A DNA stretch of 64,000 nt from Pseudoalteromonas piscicida (GTDB taxonomy: Bacteria; Pseudomonadota; Gammaproteobacteria; Enterobacterales; Alteromonadaceae). This document shows positions 8,118 through 16,124 of this stretch, in pieces. The position numbers and the translations under genes are program-made. The stretch is taken from positions 269,501 to 333,500 of the forward strand of contig NZ_CP011924.1 in NCBI RefSeq assembly GCF_000238315.3, in the 5' to 3' direction. The notes below the pieces were generated by a model that was given only the letters and a program-made list of their open reading frames with translations, was not told where the DNA came from and did no database searches. Positions within the stretch are counted from its first letter, which is position 1; each line of letters starts with the position of its first letter.

Positions 8118-8636
8118 TTATTCGCTAATCTGCATTTGTTCAAAGAGCGTATGGTAGTCTTCTAGATGCCAATTTTTAGTGATTTTCTCACCATCAACGT
8201 AGTAAACATCGACGGCTCGAAAATCAATGGCTTGACCTGCTCCTTGGTGCTCACCAAATTGGCCGCTGAAGTGTCCAAAGAAACGTAGTCGTACCGTGAC
8301 AAATGAACCACTGACTAGTAAGTGTTCGACTTCTGCTTTCAGGTCTGGCACTGCGCGACGAAATCCTGATGAGGCTTCTAGCACGCCTTTCAAGCCTTGC
8401 TTTCTACCTCTTGGTAATGTCATATCAGTAAATGTGTTACTTAGTGCCTGTCTCGCAAACTTAGTGTCTCCACTGTGCCAAAAAGCAGCGTATTGCAATA
8501 CGGCATTCGCGGCTATTTGACATTGTGTTGAGTCACAAATTTGCGCAACCTTTGCTACGGGTAACTCCTCATTGGGTGCTGCTAATGCTATAGTCGCACT
8601 GACACTTAGTGCTAAAATTAAAGCATGTTTAATCAT
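8118..8636 (-). CDS. secreted SnoaL/NTF2-like protein
   Basis: 172 aa with a clear signal peptide (MIKHALILALSVSATIALAA). The mature part has the alpha+beta barrel pattern of SnoaL-like (NTF2-fold) proteins: ALSNTFTDMTLPRG, FRRAVPDLKAEVEHLLVSG, RLRFFGHFSG, AIDFRAVDVYYVDGEKI and KNWHLEDYHTLFEQM. Members are often called polyketide cyclase-like or ester cyclase, but catalysis is unproven for most. It is the last gene of a five-gene minus-strand operon and starts 12 bp after the deacetylase stop. Export to the periplasm is inferred from the signal peptide. Confidence 0.75.
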   Translation of the reverse strand: MIKHALILALSVSATIALAAPNEELPVAKVAQICDSTQCQIAANAVLQYAAFWHSGDTKFARQALSNTFTDMTLPRGRKQGLKGVLEASSGFRRAVPDLKAEVEHLLVSGSFVTVRLRFFGHFSGQFGEHQGAGQAIDFRAVDVYYVDGEKITKNWHLEDYHTLFEQMQISE

Positions 8637-8648
8637 TACCGAGCACCT

Positions 8649-9587
8649 CTAAAACACGCGCTCTGGGTTGGTTGGTACGTCTTGCTGCTTTAGGGTCCAT
8701 TTCGCGATGTCTATCTTGCGCATAAACTTAACCTTTGGGTGCGATTTTGCGTAACGAATAAAGTCGTCAAGTGCTTTTACGCGAGCCGGACTGCCTGCGA
8801 GCCTGTCGTGTGCACTGATAGACATCATACGGCGCTGGGATTTTCCTTCTTCATAAAGCACATCAAATTCGTCCTTTAACTCTTGCAAATAGGCTTTTGC
8901 TGTCATTGCGGAACTGCCGCCATAGCGCACGATATCGTTATTTCTAAAGGTATAAGGCACCACCACGAAGGGCTTGCCATTAACCGGGGTAAACGAAGGC
9001 TCATCCCGAGATAAGTCATCAATATGATAGACAAAGCCAAGGGACTGCAAAATAGTTAATGTTTGCTCAGAGTGGCGCATCCAAAACGCATTAAAGCCTT
9101 GTGGTCTTTGCCCTGTGATCTTTTCAAGCACGTCTGCACTGTGAATATAAGATGCTCGTTCTGCTTCGGGTGTCATCGAGTATTGTGGTGTCCAGTTTTG
9201 TCCATGACCTGAAATCTCATGCCCCTTTTGAGCCACCATTTTGGCAAGTTCAGGATTGAGCTCTGCAGCTTTTCCTACCATGTGGGACGTCACTTTGATG
9301 TTGTGCTTATCCCAAAGCTTAAGCAATCGTGGGATCCCTTCATTCATGCCATACTGATACCAAGTAAGAGCGACGGTGTCGGGGTAGCCTGCTTCTTGCT
9401 GAGGAAATGGCCCTGGATCGCTTGGGTCTTGTGCGGTTGCTTCAAACTGCATGGAGATAGAGATCACCAGTTGAGCATCATCAGGCCAGTAATTGCCAGA
9501 CTCTACTTCAGCGCCGTGGGCTGTGCCTGCAAGCAGGGCGGTTGCTGTTAGTAGTGCTCGAATACTTGTGGTCAACGTGGTACGCAT
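8649..9587 (-). CDS. secreted polysaccharide deacetylase-family protein (NodB/PuuE-like)
   Basis: 312 aa with signal peptide ending near GTAHGA. The NodB-fold features are VTSHMVGKAAELNPELAKM, GHEISGHGQNW (metal-site His pair) and a late MMSISAHDRLAG block. The pattern is closer to the PuuE/allantoinase-like and peptidoglycan-deacetylase-like branch than to chitin-oligosaccharide NodB; the actual substrate cannot be assigned. The gene starts 2 bp after the PEBP-family stop and is followed by the SnoaL-like gene, so it is translated from the same operon. Presence of a signal peptide puts it in the periplasm, unlike cytoplasmic PuuE. Confidence 0.75.
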   Translation of the reverse strand: MRTTLTTSIRALLTATALLAGTAHGAEVESGNYWPDDAQLVISISMQFEATAQDPSDPGPFPQQEAGYPDTVALTWYQYGMNEGIPRLLKLWDKHNIKVTSHMVGKAAELNPELAKMVAQKGHEISGHGQNWTPQYSMTPEAERASYIHSADVLEKITGQRPQGFNAFWMRHSEQTLTILQSLGFVYHIDDLSRDEPSFTPVNGKPFVVVPYTFRNNDIVRYGGSSAMTAKAYLQELKDEFDVLYEEGKSQRRMMSISAHDRLAGSPARVKALDDFIRYAKSHPKVKFMRKIDIAKWTLKQQDVPTNPERVF

Positions 9588-9589
9588 GG

Positions 9590-10141
9590 TTATTCTCCTG
9601 CGGCTCTTGGGCCTGCATACACAGAAAGTGTTGCCTGCGCTAAGCTATGCTGGTGGATAAAAAATCCAGTAAGTGGTGCCGTTGCACCAGCTGGCACGGG
9701 GAGTGTAACTACATCTAGCGCATGCACGGTAAAGGTGTATTTATGCTTGCGACCAATAGGCGGGCACGGGCCAAAGTACCCAGGCTTTCCTAAATCCGTA
9801 TTACCTTCAATGGCTTGGCTTGGTAAAGTTTCTGCGAGCCTCGTGGTGTCTTTGGGCAGGTTATACACTTGCCAGTGCCAAAATCCGCTGCCGGTTGGCG
9901 CGTCTTGATCGTAAAATGTCACCGCAAAGCTCTTGGTTTGTTTAGGTGCATTTGACCAAACTAAGGTTGGCCGTGTGCTGTTTCCCTCGCAGCCAAATTG
10001 ATCCCAGTATTGAAATGGTCGAATAGATTTTTCGGCAACAAGATCTGGGCTTTCTAGTGTAAACTCAGGTGCTGAGATTGCATTGGTTGCACCGAGTAAT
10101 GCCATAGAGGCTAGGGATAAGTTCAGTAATAATGGTTTCAT
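9590..10141 (-). CDS. secreted YbhB/YbcL-type PEBP-family protein
   Basis: 183 aa with a signal peptide (LSLASMALLGATNAISA). It has the phosphatidylethanolamine-binding-protein motifs: TRPTLVWSNAP, FYDQDAPTGSGFWHWQVYNLP (ligand-pocket DPDAP-like block) and GKPGYFGPCPPIGRKHKYTF. Bacterial YbhB/YbcL proteins are called Raf-kinase-inhibitor-like by homology only; a biochemical role is not established. Its ATG overlaps the TGA of the ene-reductase gene by 4 bp (ATGA), a sign of translational coupling. Confidence 0.85.
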   Translation of the reverse strand: MKPLLLNLSLASMALLGATNAISAPEFTLESPDLVAEKSIRPFQYWDQFGCEGNSTRPTLVWSNAPKQTKSFAVTFYDQDAPTGSGFWHWQVYNLPKDTTRLAETLPSQAIEGNTDLGKPGYFGPCPPIGRKHKYTFTVHALDVVTLPVPAGATAPLTGFFIHQHSLAQATLSVYAGPRAAGE

Positions 10142-11259
10142 ATTGCACCTTTTGCTCTTAATTGTTGAAAATCTGCATAGTCGGTGTAGCCCTGCTCGCT
10201 ACCACCAAATAAAGGCGCATCAGGGTTGATTGGACTCAAAGGTAATTGATGAATCAGACGGTATACGAGATCTGGGTTGGAGATAAATTTGCGACCAAAA
10301 GCCACAAAGTCGACTAGGCCTTGTTCAATAAGGGCTTCGGCTTGCTCTGGCTCGTAATTTCCCGCCACAATAATGGCGCCGTGAAATTTTCTTCTTAGTG
10401 CTTGCCTAAAACTCTCCGTCACGACCGGCGCATCATCCCAGTCTGCTTCAGCTAAGTGCACATAGGCAATGCCTAGGCGGTTAAAGTGCTCCGCGGCGAG
10501 CAAGATAGTATCAATGGCCTCTTCGTCTTGCATGCCACGTTGAGTAATAAAAGGCGCTAATCGGATCCCTACTTTTTCAGGCCCAATTGCTTGGCTAATC
10601 GCGGTGATAACTTCAACCGCAAAGCGAATTCGGTTTTCCTTCGAGCCACCATATTGATCATGACGTTGATTAGAGCTGCGGCGTAAAAACTGGTCAATTA
10701 AGTAGCCGTTACCAGCGTGGATCTCAACGCCATTAAACCCTGCCATCATGGCATTTTCAGCCGCATGAACATAATCTTCGACTATGCTCTGTATTTCTTG
10801 GGTTGCCAGCGCGCGTGGTGTCGGGCAATCGACCATTTCACCCACTCCTTTTTCATTGACTACCCACACTTGTGCGTCAGGCGCGAGTGCTGAGGGGGCG
10901 ACGGGTTGGCCATCTTCATGAAAAGTAGAGTGAGACATACGACCGACATGCCAAAGCTGACAGAAAATACGACCACCTTTTTGATGTACTGCATGGGTGA
11001 TTTCCTTCCATCCGGCAACCTGCGAAGCGGTATAAATTCCGGGAGTAAATGAATATCCTTTGCCCTGACAAGAGATTTGTGTGGCTTCACTAATGATAAG
11101 CCCTGCCGAAGCGCGTTGGGCGTAGTACTTTGCCATCAACTGGTTTGGAATATCTCCCGGTTGTGTTGTTCGAGAGCGGGTCATTGGTGCCATCAAAATG
11201 CGGTTTGGTAAGATTAAATTACCGATTTTTTTCTGCGTAAATAACAATGGATCAGACAT
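10138..11259 (-). CDS. Old Yellow Enzyme-family alkene reductase (NemA-like)
   Basis: 373-aa FMN-dependent NAD(P)H:flavin oxidoreductase. The TIM-barrel signatures are MAPMTRSRTTQPGDIPNQLM at the N-terminus (FMN binding), SEATQIS, QLWHVGRMSH, GVEIHAGNGYLIDQFLRRSS (His/Asn substrate-activating pair), DQYGGSKENRIRF and FGRKFISNPDLV. These enzymes reduce activated C=C bonds in enones, nitroesters and similar electrophiles in the cytoplasm. It follows the VOC gene by 13 bp and overlaps the PEBP gene by 4 bp. The LysR gene transcribed in the opposite direction from 11805 is the likely regulator. Confidence 0.92.
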   Translation of the reverse strand: MSDPLLFTQKKIGNLILPNRILMAPMTRSRTTQPGDIPNQLMAKYYAQRASAGLIISEATQISCQGKGYSFTPGIYTASQVAGWKEITHAVHQKGGRIFCQLWHVGRMSHSTFHEDGQPVAPSALAPDAQVWVVNEKGVGEMVDCPTPRALATQEIQSIVEDYVHAAENAMMAGFNGVEIHAGNGYLIDQFLRRSSNQRHDQYGGSKENRIRFAVEVITAISQAIGPEKVGIRLAPFITQRGMQDEEAIDTILLAAEHFNRLGIAYVHLAEADWDDAPVVTESFRQALRRKFHGAIIVAGNYEPEQAEALIEQGLVDFVAFGRKFISNPDLVYRLIHQLPLSPINPDAPLFGGSEQGYTDYADFQQLRAKGAI

Positions 11260-11272
11260 AGTATTCTCCTAA

Positions 11273-11692
11273 TTATTGGACAAGTGAGTTGATGTGGCGT
11301 GGAAACAGCACTTCAATTTTTAGAGATTCAGGTGCAAAGATAAAAACCTGATGCTCATTGCTAACGGGGACATCTCGTTCCACATAGCGAACGCCAAAAC
11401 GCTCTAGTCGGGCGATTAACCCAGGGTAATCATCACCACGAAATGCAATATGATCTATGTTGCTAGTACCCATGCTTGCGGTTTGCACAGAGCCAAGGTA
11501 TTCAACCTGTGCTTGGGTATGTGGAGATTGTTCAACCAGATGAATGAAAGGTTGTTGTTGGTCGCCATAGAACCACTTTCCTGGAAATGGAAAAGGTGGA
11601 CGTAAGCCTTCTTTAAGCCTAAGCACCTGCTCAAAAAAGATTGCCATCTTTGCCATGTCACGTGCTCTAAACAAAAAGTGATCTAACTGCAT
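11273..11692 (-). CDS. VOC-family (glyoxalase-like) protein
   Basis: 139 aa, a complete paired beta-alpha-beta-beta-beta unit: MQLDHFLFRARDMAKMAIFFEQVL, PFIHLVEQSP, NIDHIAFRGDDYPGLIARLERFGV, and EHQVFIFAPESLKIEVLFP. Metal-ligand positions (His4, Glu in KIEVLF) are consistent with the vicinal-oxygen-chelate fold. The reaction is unknown; in company of an ene-reductase, detoxification of reactive carbonyl compounds is a reasonable inference. It is the first gene of the five-gene operon and faces the divergent LysR gene across 112 bp. Confidence 0.8.
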   Translation of the reverse strand: MQLDHFLFRARDMAKMAIFFEQVLRLKEGLRPPFPFPGKWFYGDQQQPFIHLVEQSPHTQAQVEYLGSVQTASMGTSNIDHIAFRGDDYPGLIARLERFGVRYVERDVPVSNEHQVFIFAPESLKIEVLFPRHINSLVQ

Positions 11693-11804
11693 GGTGTGTT
11701 ACCTCCATTGGTGTTAGCGATTTATGCGTTGAGAACAGTCTATTTGTTTATTAATATTTGATAATTGGCTTATATATAAAATTACTTTTCATAAAAGGTG
11801 AATA
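11693..11804. promoter_or_regulatory. divergent promoter region between VOC operon and LysR gene
   Basis: This 112-bp intergenic stretch separates divergently transcribed genes, the classic LysR arrangement. It contains the dyad ATTA-N8-TAAT in an AT-rich stretch (about 11750-11766), fitting a T-N11-A LysR-type operator. Precise promoter elements are not assigned. Confidence 0.35.
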
Positions 11805-12731
11805 ATGAAAAGCAAAGCAGACGATATGGCGCTTTTTGTTCAAGTGGTGCGCTCTGATGGCCTGGCTGCGGCAGGGCGAGTATTAGGGCTTTCTCCTGCG
11901 AGCATGACCGCACGGATCAATGCACTTGAAGCGCACTATAAAACCCGTTTACTCACTCGAAACACCAGAAGTATCAAACTGACAGAAGCGGGAGAGCGGT
12001 TTTACCAAGGATGTGTGCGAGTTATTGAGGAGGTTGCGGCGGCGGAGGCGCTACTGCAAGATGCCGATCCTGATTTGAGAGGCACACTCAAAATTGCAGC
12101 AAGCTCAGACTTTGGCCGTCAGTACGTGGTTCCCGCCGTTGCGGAGTTTGCCACGCAGCATTCACAGGTGGTGGTTAACCTGAGCCTAGGGGAGGGCTTA
12201 GTCAAATTAGTTGAGTCTGGCACTGATATTGCCATTCGTTATGGTAATTTAAATGATAGCAGCTTGATATCTCGGCCTCTGTTAAACAACCGCAGAATGC
12301 TGGTTGCCGCCCCAAACTATCTCGAACAGTATGGTACACCAGATTGCTATCAAGCATTACAGCAACATCGCTGTTTAGTACTGGAAAGAGCAGGACAGGC
12401 GCTAAACGATTGGTATTTTATCGACAGAGACACGCAAGCAAGCATCATTGAAACCGTGCCTACCTGTTTAGTGAGTTCAGATGGAGAAGTATTGCGGAAC
12501 TGGGCTATTCAAGGGCTTGGGATCACTATTAAGTCGTGGCTGGATGTTCACAAAGATATTAAAGCGGGACGATTGGTGGAGTTGTTGCCAACTCAAACAT
12601 TGGGATTTAGTCCAACGGACTCAGATAAAGTCGCGCTGCAAGCTATTTATCCATCTAGGCAGTTTCAACCTCGTCAAGTCAAAGCTTTTCTCACCTTTTT
12701 TAGCGAGTATTTACAACAAATGCATGATTGA
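11805..12731 (+). CDS. LysR-family transcriptional regulator
   Basis: 308 aa. The N-terminal winged helix-turn-helix (about 5-65) shows LGLSPASMTARINALEAHY and TRNTRSIKLTEAGERF, followed by a linker helix and a periplasmic-binding-protein-like effector domain (LKIAASSDFGRQYVVPAVAEF, SGTDIAIRYGNL, VLRNWAIQGLGI). It resembles the DmlR/YafC-type branch. Divergent orientation to the VOC/ene-reductase operon suggests that it controls that operon; the inducer is unknown. Confidence 0.9.
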   Translation: MKSKADDMALFVQVVRSDGLAAAGRVLGLSPASMTARINALEAHYKTRLLTRNTRSIKLTEAGERFYQGCVRVIEEVAAAEALLQDADPDLRGTLKIAASSDFGRQYVVPAVAEFATQHSQVVVNLSLGEGLVKLVESGTDIAIRYGNLNDSSLISRPLLNNRRMLVAAPNYLEQYGTPDCYQALQQHRCLVLERAGQALNDWYFIDRDTQASIIETVPTCLVSSDGEVLRNWAIQGLGITIKSWLDVHKDIKAGRLVELLPTQTLGFSPTDSDKVALQAIYPSRQFQPRQVKAFLTFFSEYLQQMHD

Positions 12732-12827
12732 TTTTATTTCAATGAAGTCTAACGAATTAGCCGTGCGTAAGTGATAAAGATATGCATAATAAACGCTCAT
12801 ATTTAAATTAACTAAAGAGGTTCAAGG

Positions 12828-13445
12828 ATGGCAATTGGCAATATTAAACACGTAATTTTTGACGTTGGTAACGTATTTGTGAGGTGGTCACCAGAGGAGA
12901 TAGTTCGGCTTACCTTTGGCAACCAATGCGACGTTGAGAGTCTAGCTAAGCAGTTGTTCCACAGTGAGATTTGGTTTGCGATTAATCGAGGAGAACTGAC
13001 TGAAGCAGACACCAAGCACGCTTTTATGCAAACCTGTCACTTAACCTCTGAGCAAGCTGACGAACTGTTCTTTTATATCAAAGAATCGCTGATCCCACTT
13101 TATGGCACGCTTTCACTGATGCAGCGCCTAAAGGCGGCTGGATATAGTGCATATGCCCTCACCGACAATGTGCATGAGATTGTGAGCCACCTAAAAGCGC
13201 GTCATACTTTCTGGCAACACTTTGACGGAGAAATTATTTCTGCTGAGCTTGGCTGCATGAAGCCCGGTAAAGCTATTTTTACTCACTTACTGGAGCGCTA
13301 CCAACTGGCGGCAGATGACTGTGTTTTTCTTGATGATGTCTTAGCGAACGTTGAAGGTGCAAAGCAGGTCGGATTACATGGCATTCAGTTTTTTAATGCG
13401 GCGCAAGCTGAGCGCGAGTTGCGTGAGCTAGGATTGGTGTTTTGA
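12828..13445 (+). CDS. HAD-superfamily phosphatase (YihX-like)
   Basis: 205 aa. HAD motif I is VIFDVGNVFV (nucleophile Asp12; the DxGN form is typical of YihX-like proteins), motif II lies in AYALTDN, motif III is the Lys in GCMKPGKAIF and motif IV is CVFLDDVLANVEGA. YihX hydrolyses alpha-glucose-1-phosphate; substrate here is inferred only from subfamily similarity. It is monocistronic, with an AAGAGG-like RBS before the ATG. A hairpin follows 20 bp after the stop. Confidence 0.85.
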   Translation: MAIGNIKHVIFDVGNVFVRWSPEEIVRLTFGNQCDVESLAKQLFHSEIWFAINRGELTEADTKHAFMQTCHLTSEQADELFFYIKESLIPLYGTLSLMQRLKAAGYSAYALTDNVHEIVSHLKARHTFWQHFDGEIISAELGCMKPGKAIFTHLLERYQLAADDCVFLDDVLANVEGAKQVGLHGIQFFNAAQAERELRELGLVF

Positions 13446-13464
13446 TCGGGTTGAGACTCCAAAA

Positions 13465-13484
13465 TAGGCCCAAGTGCGGGCCTA
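13465..13484 (-). terminator. terminator of the leader-peptide transcript
   Basis: TAGGCCC / GGGCCTA stem flanked by A/T runs. It lies between the convergent HAD gene and the first small peptide gene; on the minus strand it is followed by ATTTT. Confidence 0.55.
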
Positions 13485-13491
13485 AAAAGAA

Positions 13492-13704
13492 TTAATCGCA
13501 CATATACTGTCTATTGGTGAAAGCGCAGTCGTGATCACCGTAACAAGAGATAGCACCTGTACGGCAATCGTGGCGGTTAGTCGGTACACAGTCCAAATCA
13601 GTCAAACGGTTTACACCACCACCAATTTGGGGGGTTGCTTGTGGCGTAATAGCTTGAGCATTGTTTAAGTTTTTAAGCGGCTTTTTATTCAGTTTAATTT
13701 TCAT
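13492..13704 (-). CDS. small Cys-rich peptide with GG-type leader (putative RiPP precursor)
   Basis: 70 aa. It begins MKIKLNKKPLKNLNN, a basic leader pattern (KxKLxKKxLKxL) seen in several peptide-natural-product precursors, and has TPQIGGG at residues 24-30, a double-glycine-like cleavage motif. The remaining 40 residues hold five cysteines and a repeated unit (CVPTNRHDC and CAFTNRQYMC). RBS AAAGGA lies 8 nt before the ATG. A relative with the same leader follows 32 bp upstream at 13737-13919, and another is at 36664-36855. I see no maturation enzyme or peptidase-containing exporter nearby, so precursor status is inference. Confidence 0.65.
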   Translation of the reverse strand: MKIKLNKKPLKNLNNAQAITPQATPQIGGGVNRLTDLDCVPTNRHDCRTGAISCYGDHDCAFTNRQYMCD

Positions 13705-13736
13705 TTTTCATTTCCTTTGGGTGGTAAGAAAGCGTA

Positions 13737-13919
13737 TTAACAGCGAAGAGAGCCACAGTTATAGCAAGAACCAAATGCTTTCGTGTTGCATAACTCGGTT
13801 ATTTCTCTGTCACAACCCGCGGTTAAATAACCTCCCGCGATGTTTGGTGTTTGGGCTTTTTCCAAGCCTGCAGTATGGTTCAGTTGTTTTATCTTTCTTT
13901 TTTTTAGTGTTAATTTCAT
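13737..13919 (-). CDS. second small Cys-rich leader-type peptide
   Basis: 60 aa from the ATG at 13919, chosen because AAGGA lies 8 nt upstream and the leader pattern MKLTLKKRKIKQLN begins exactly there; an in-frame ATG at 13991 would add an unrelated extension. The motif QTPNIAGG occupies residues 23-30, matching TPQIGGG in the neighbour. The last 30 residues hold five cysteines (GC, LC, SC, NC and a C-terminal RC). It lies in tandem with the 13492-13704 gene and could be cotranscribed with it. The function is unknown. Confidence 0.65.
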   Translation of the reverse strand: MKLTLKKRKIKQLNHTAGLEKAQTPNIAGGYLTAGCDREITELCNTKAFGSCYNCGSLRC

Positions 13920-14222
13920 CTTATTTTCCTTATTGTGAAAGCTTGAATTGTCGTACAAAAAATAAACTGCATTGTTGACTGTACCCAACATAAATTATTT
14001 GTCAAATATGTTTTTTAAAGGTTAAATTTATGTTTTTCGCAATTGCCTTATTTCAACCCTGTGTAACTTCAACGCTCGATGACAAGCTGCTTTTTAGCCT
14101 TGAGTGCAGCAACTATGGTGTAACGTACATTTGCACTGCCAGTCGCCCAACGCATCGATATTGTTTGGTCTTTTTAATCATGCAACACTGCAACATGAGA
14201 ATAATTAAAAAGCGGGATGAAG

Positions 14223-16124
14223 ATGCGTAAATTTACAGCCTTGGTGTGGTCTTGCTCTGTTTCCTTGTGCGTGGGTGTTGCGTTTGGTAACACGGCGCAA
14301 GCTGACGAGTCACCAATATTTAGTTCTAAAGCCACAGCACAGCCAATATGGGCTGAACACGGCATGGTATCTAGCCAAGAGGCACTTGCCAGTCAGGTTG
14401 GTGTAGAGATTTTAAAGCAAGGTGGCAATGCTGTTGATGCAGCTGTCGCAGTAGGTTTTAGCCTTGCTGTGACTTTGCCAAGAGCCGGAAATATTGGCGG
14501 CGGCGGCTTTATGCTAGTGCATCTGGCAAAAGAAAATAAAACCATTGCGATTGATTATCGCGAAATGGCGCCGAGCCGTGCGCATAAAGATATTTTTATT
14601 GATGAAAACGGCGAGGTAAACCCAAAGCTAAGCCTTCAGCACGGCCTTGCGGTGGGTGTTCCCGGAACGGTTATGGGAATGGAGTTAGCACTCGAAAAAT
14701 ATGGCACCATGACACTTAACCAAGTTATTCAGCCTGCAATTAAATTAGCGCGTGATGGCATAAAAGTGACCTCTGATTTAGCCAATTCGCTTTCTCATAG
14801 CTATATCAAAGAACGAATGCTTGGTGTACCGGCGTCTAAGGCTGTGTTTTATAAAAAGGATGGTAGCAGCTACAAGCCAAATGAATGGCTGGTGCAGGCT
14901 GACTTGGCTCACTCTTTGGAACTTGTTGCCGAAAAAGGCAGCGCGGGCTTTTATCAGGGCGAGACAGCAAAGAAAATTGTTGCTGCGGTAGAAGCAGCTG
15001 GTGGCATTATGTCGCTGGATGACTTAAAAGGCTATAAAGCGGTCGAGCGTGAGCCGGTAAAAGGTACGTATCGCGGCTACGACATAGTTTCTATGCCGCC
15101 TCCTTCATCTAGTGGTGTGCATATCATCGAGATGCTGAATATGCTGGAGCAATACCCTATTGGTGAGCTTGGGCATAATAGCGCTGCTACCGTCCATTTA
15201 ATGGCTGAGGTCATGAAACGTGCGTATGCTGACCGCAGTGAATATTTGGGCGACCCTGATTTCTACGACGTACCCGTTAAAGCATTGGTGGATAAGCACT
15301 ATGCAAAGCAGCGCAGTAAACAAATAAATGCAGACAAAGCGACGCCAAGCCGCGAGATTAAGCCCGGTAAATTATTACCTTATGAGAGTAACCAGACCAC
15401 GCATTATTCTGTGGTAGATAAGTGGGGCAATGCGGTGAGTAACACTTACACGCTTAACTTTAGCTATGGCTCAGGTATTGTCGCGGCTGGCACTGGCATT
15501 CTACTTAACAACGAAATGGATGATTTCTCGGCAAAGCCCGGCACACCAAATGGTTTTGGTCTGGTTGGTGGAGAAGCTAACGCTGTTGAAGGCAAGAAGC
15601 GCCCGTTGAGCTCGATGACACCGACGATTGTAATGAAAGAGGGTAAACCCTTTTTGGTAACGGGTAGCCCTGGTGGCTCGCGTATTATCACCACCACGCT
15701 GCAAATCATTATGAATGTTATCGATCATGGCTTGAATATCGCAGAAGCAACTGTGGCTCCGCGTATTCACCACCAATGGTTACCAGATGAAATTCGTATT
15801 GAACGTAGCTTAAATGTGGATACTCGACGTCTACTTGAAAACAAAGGACACACACTTTCAGAGCAGAATGCGATGGGCTCAACCCAGTCAATCATGCTTA
15901 CCGAGAAAGGTCTATTTGGCTCCTCAGATCCAAGGCGCGCAGATAGCGCTGCGGTGGGGTACCGGCGTCTAAGGCTGTGTTTTATAAAAAGGATGGTAGC
16001 AGCTACAAGCCAAATGAATGGCTGGTGCAGGCTGACTTGGCTCACTCTTTGGAACTTGTTGCCGAAAAAGGCAGCGCGGGCTTTTATCAGGGCGAGACAG
16101 CAAAGAAAATTGTTGCTGCGGTAG
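14223..16124 (+). CDS. ggt: gamma-glutamyltransferase with frameshifted C-terminal tail
   Basis: Periplasmic gamma-glutamyltranspeptidase, an N-terminal-nucleophile hydrolase cleaving the gamma-glutamyl bond of glutathione. The signal peptide ends near GNTAQA; GGNAVDAAVAVGF and NIGGGGFML mark the large subunit. The self-cleavage site and catalytic Thr are in NQ-TTHYSVVD (ACC codon at 15396-15398), followed by NNEMDDFS and GSPGGSRI. The normal protein should end at AAVGY (TAC 15960-15962), about 580 residues. A 1,133-bp tandem duplication removed the stop codon there, so translation runs 54 codons further in another frame to 16122-16124, adding 53 foreign residues. ATG 14223 is preferred over 14217 because GGGA lies 5 nt upstream. 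Whether the tailed enzyme is active is unknown. Confidence 0.85.
   Translation: MRKFTALVWSCSVSLCVGVAFGNTAQADESPIFSSKATAQPIWAEHGMVSSQEALASQVGVEILKQGGNAVDAAVAVGFSLAVTLPRAGNIGGGGFMLVHLAKENKTIAIDYREMAPSRAHKDIFIDENGEVNPKLSLQHGLAVGVPGTVMGMELALEKYGTMTLNQVIQPAIKLARDGIKVTSDLANSLSHSYIKERMLGVPASKAVFYKKDGSSYKPNEWLVQADLAHSLELVAEKGSAGFYQGETAKKIVAAVEAAGGIMSLDDLKGYKAVEREPVKGTYRGYDIVSMPPPSSSGVHIIEMLNMLEQYPIGELGHNSAATVHLMAEVMKRAYADRSEYLGDPDFYDVPVKALVDKHYAKQRSKQINADKATPSREIKPGKLLPYESNQTTHYSVVDKWGNAVSNTYTLNFSYGSGIVAAGTGILLNNEMDDFSAKPGTPNGFGLVGGEANAVEGKKRPLSSMTPTIVMKEGKPFLVTGSPGGSRIITTTLQIIMNVIDHGLNIAEATVAPRIHHQWLPDEIRIERSLNVDTRRLLENKGHTLSEQNAMGSTQSIMLTEKGLFGSSDPRRADSAAVGYRRLRLCFIKRMVAATSQMNGWCRLTWLTLWNLLPKKAARAFIRARQQRKLLLR

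Noticed and set aside
14030-14230. 66-codon frame upstream of ggt
   Set aside because: No RBS or recognisable content; it overlaps the ggt leader and start.
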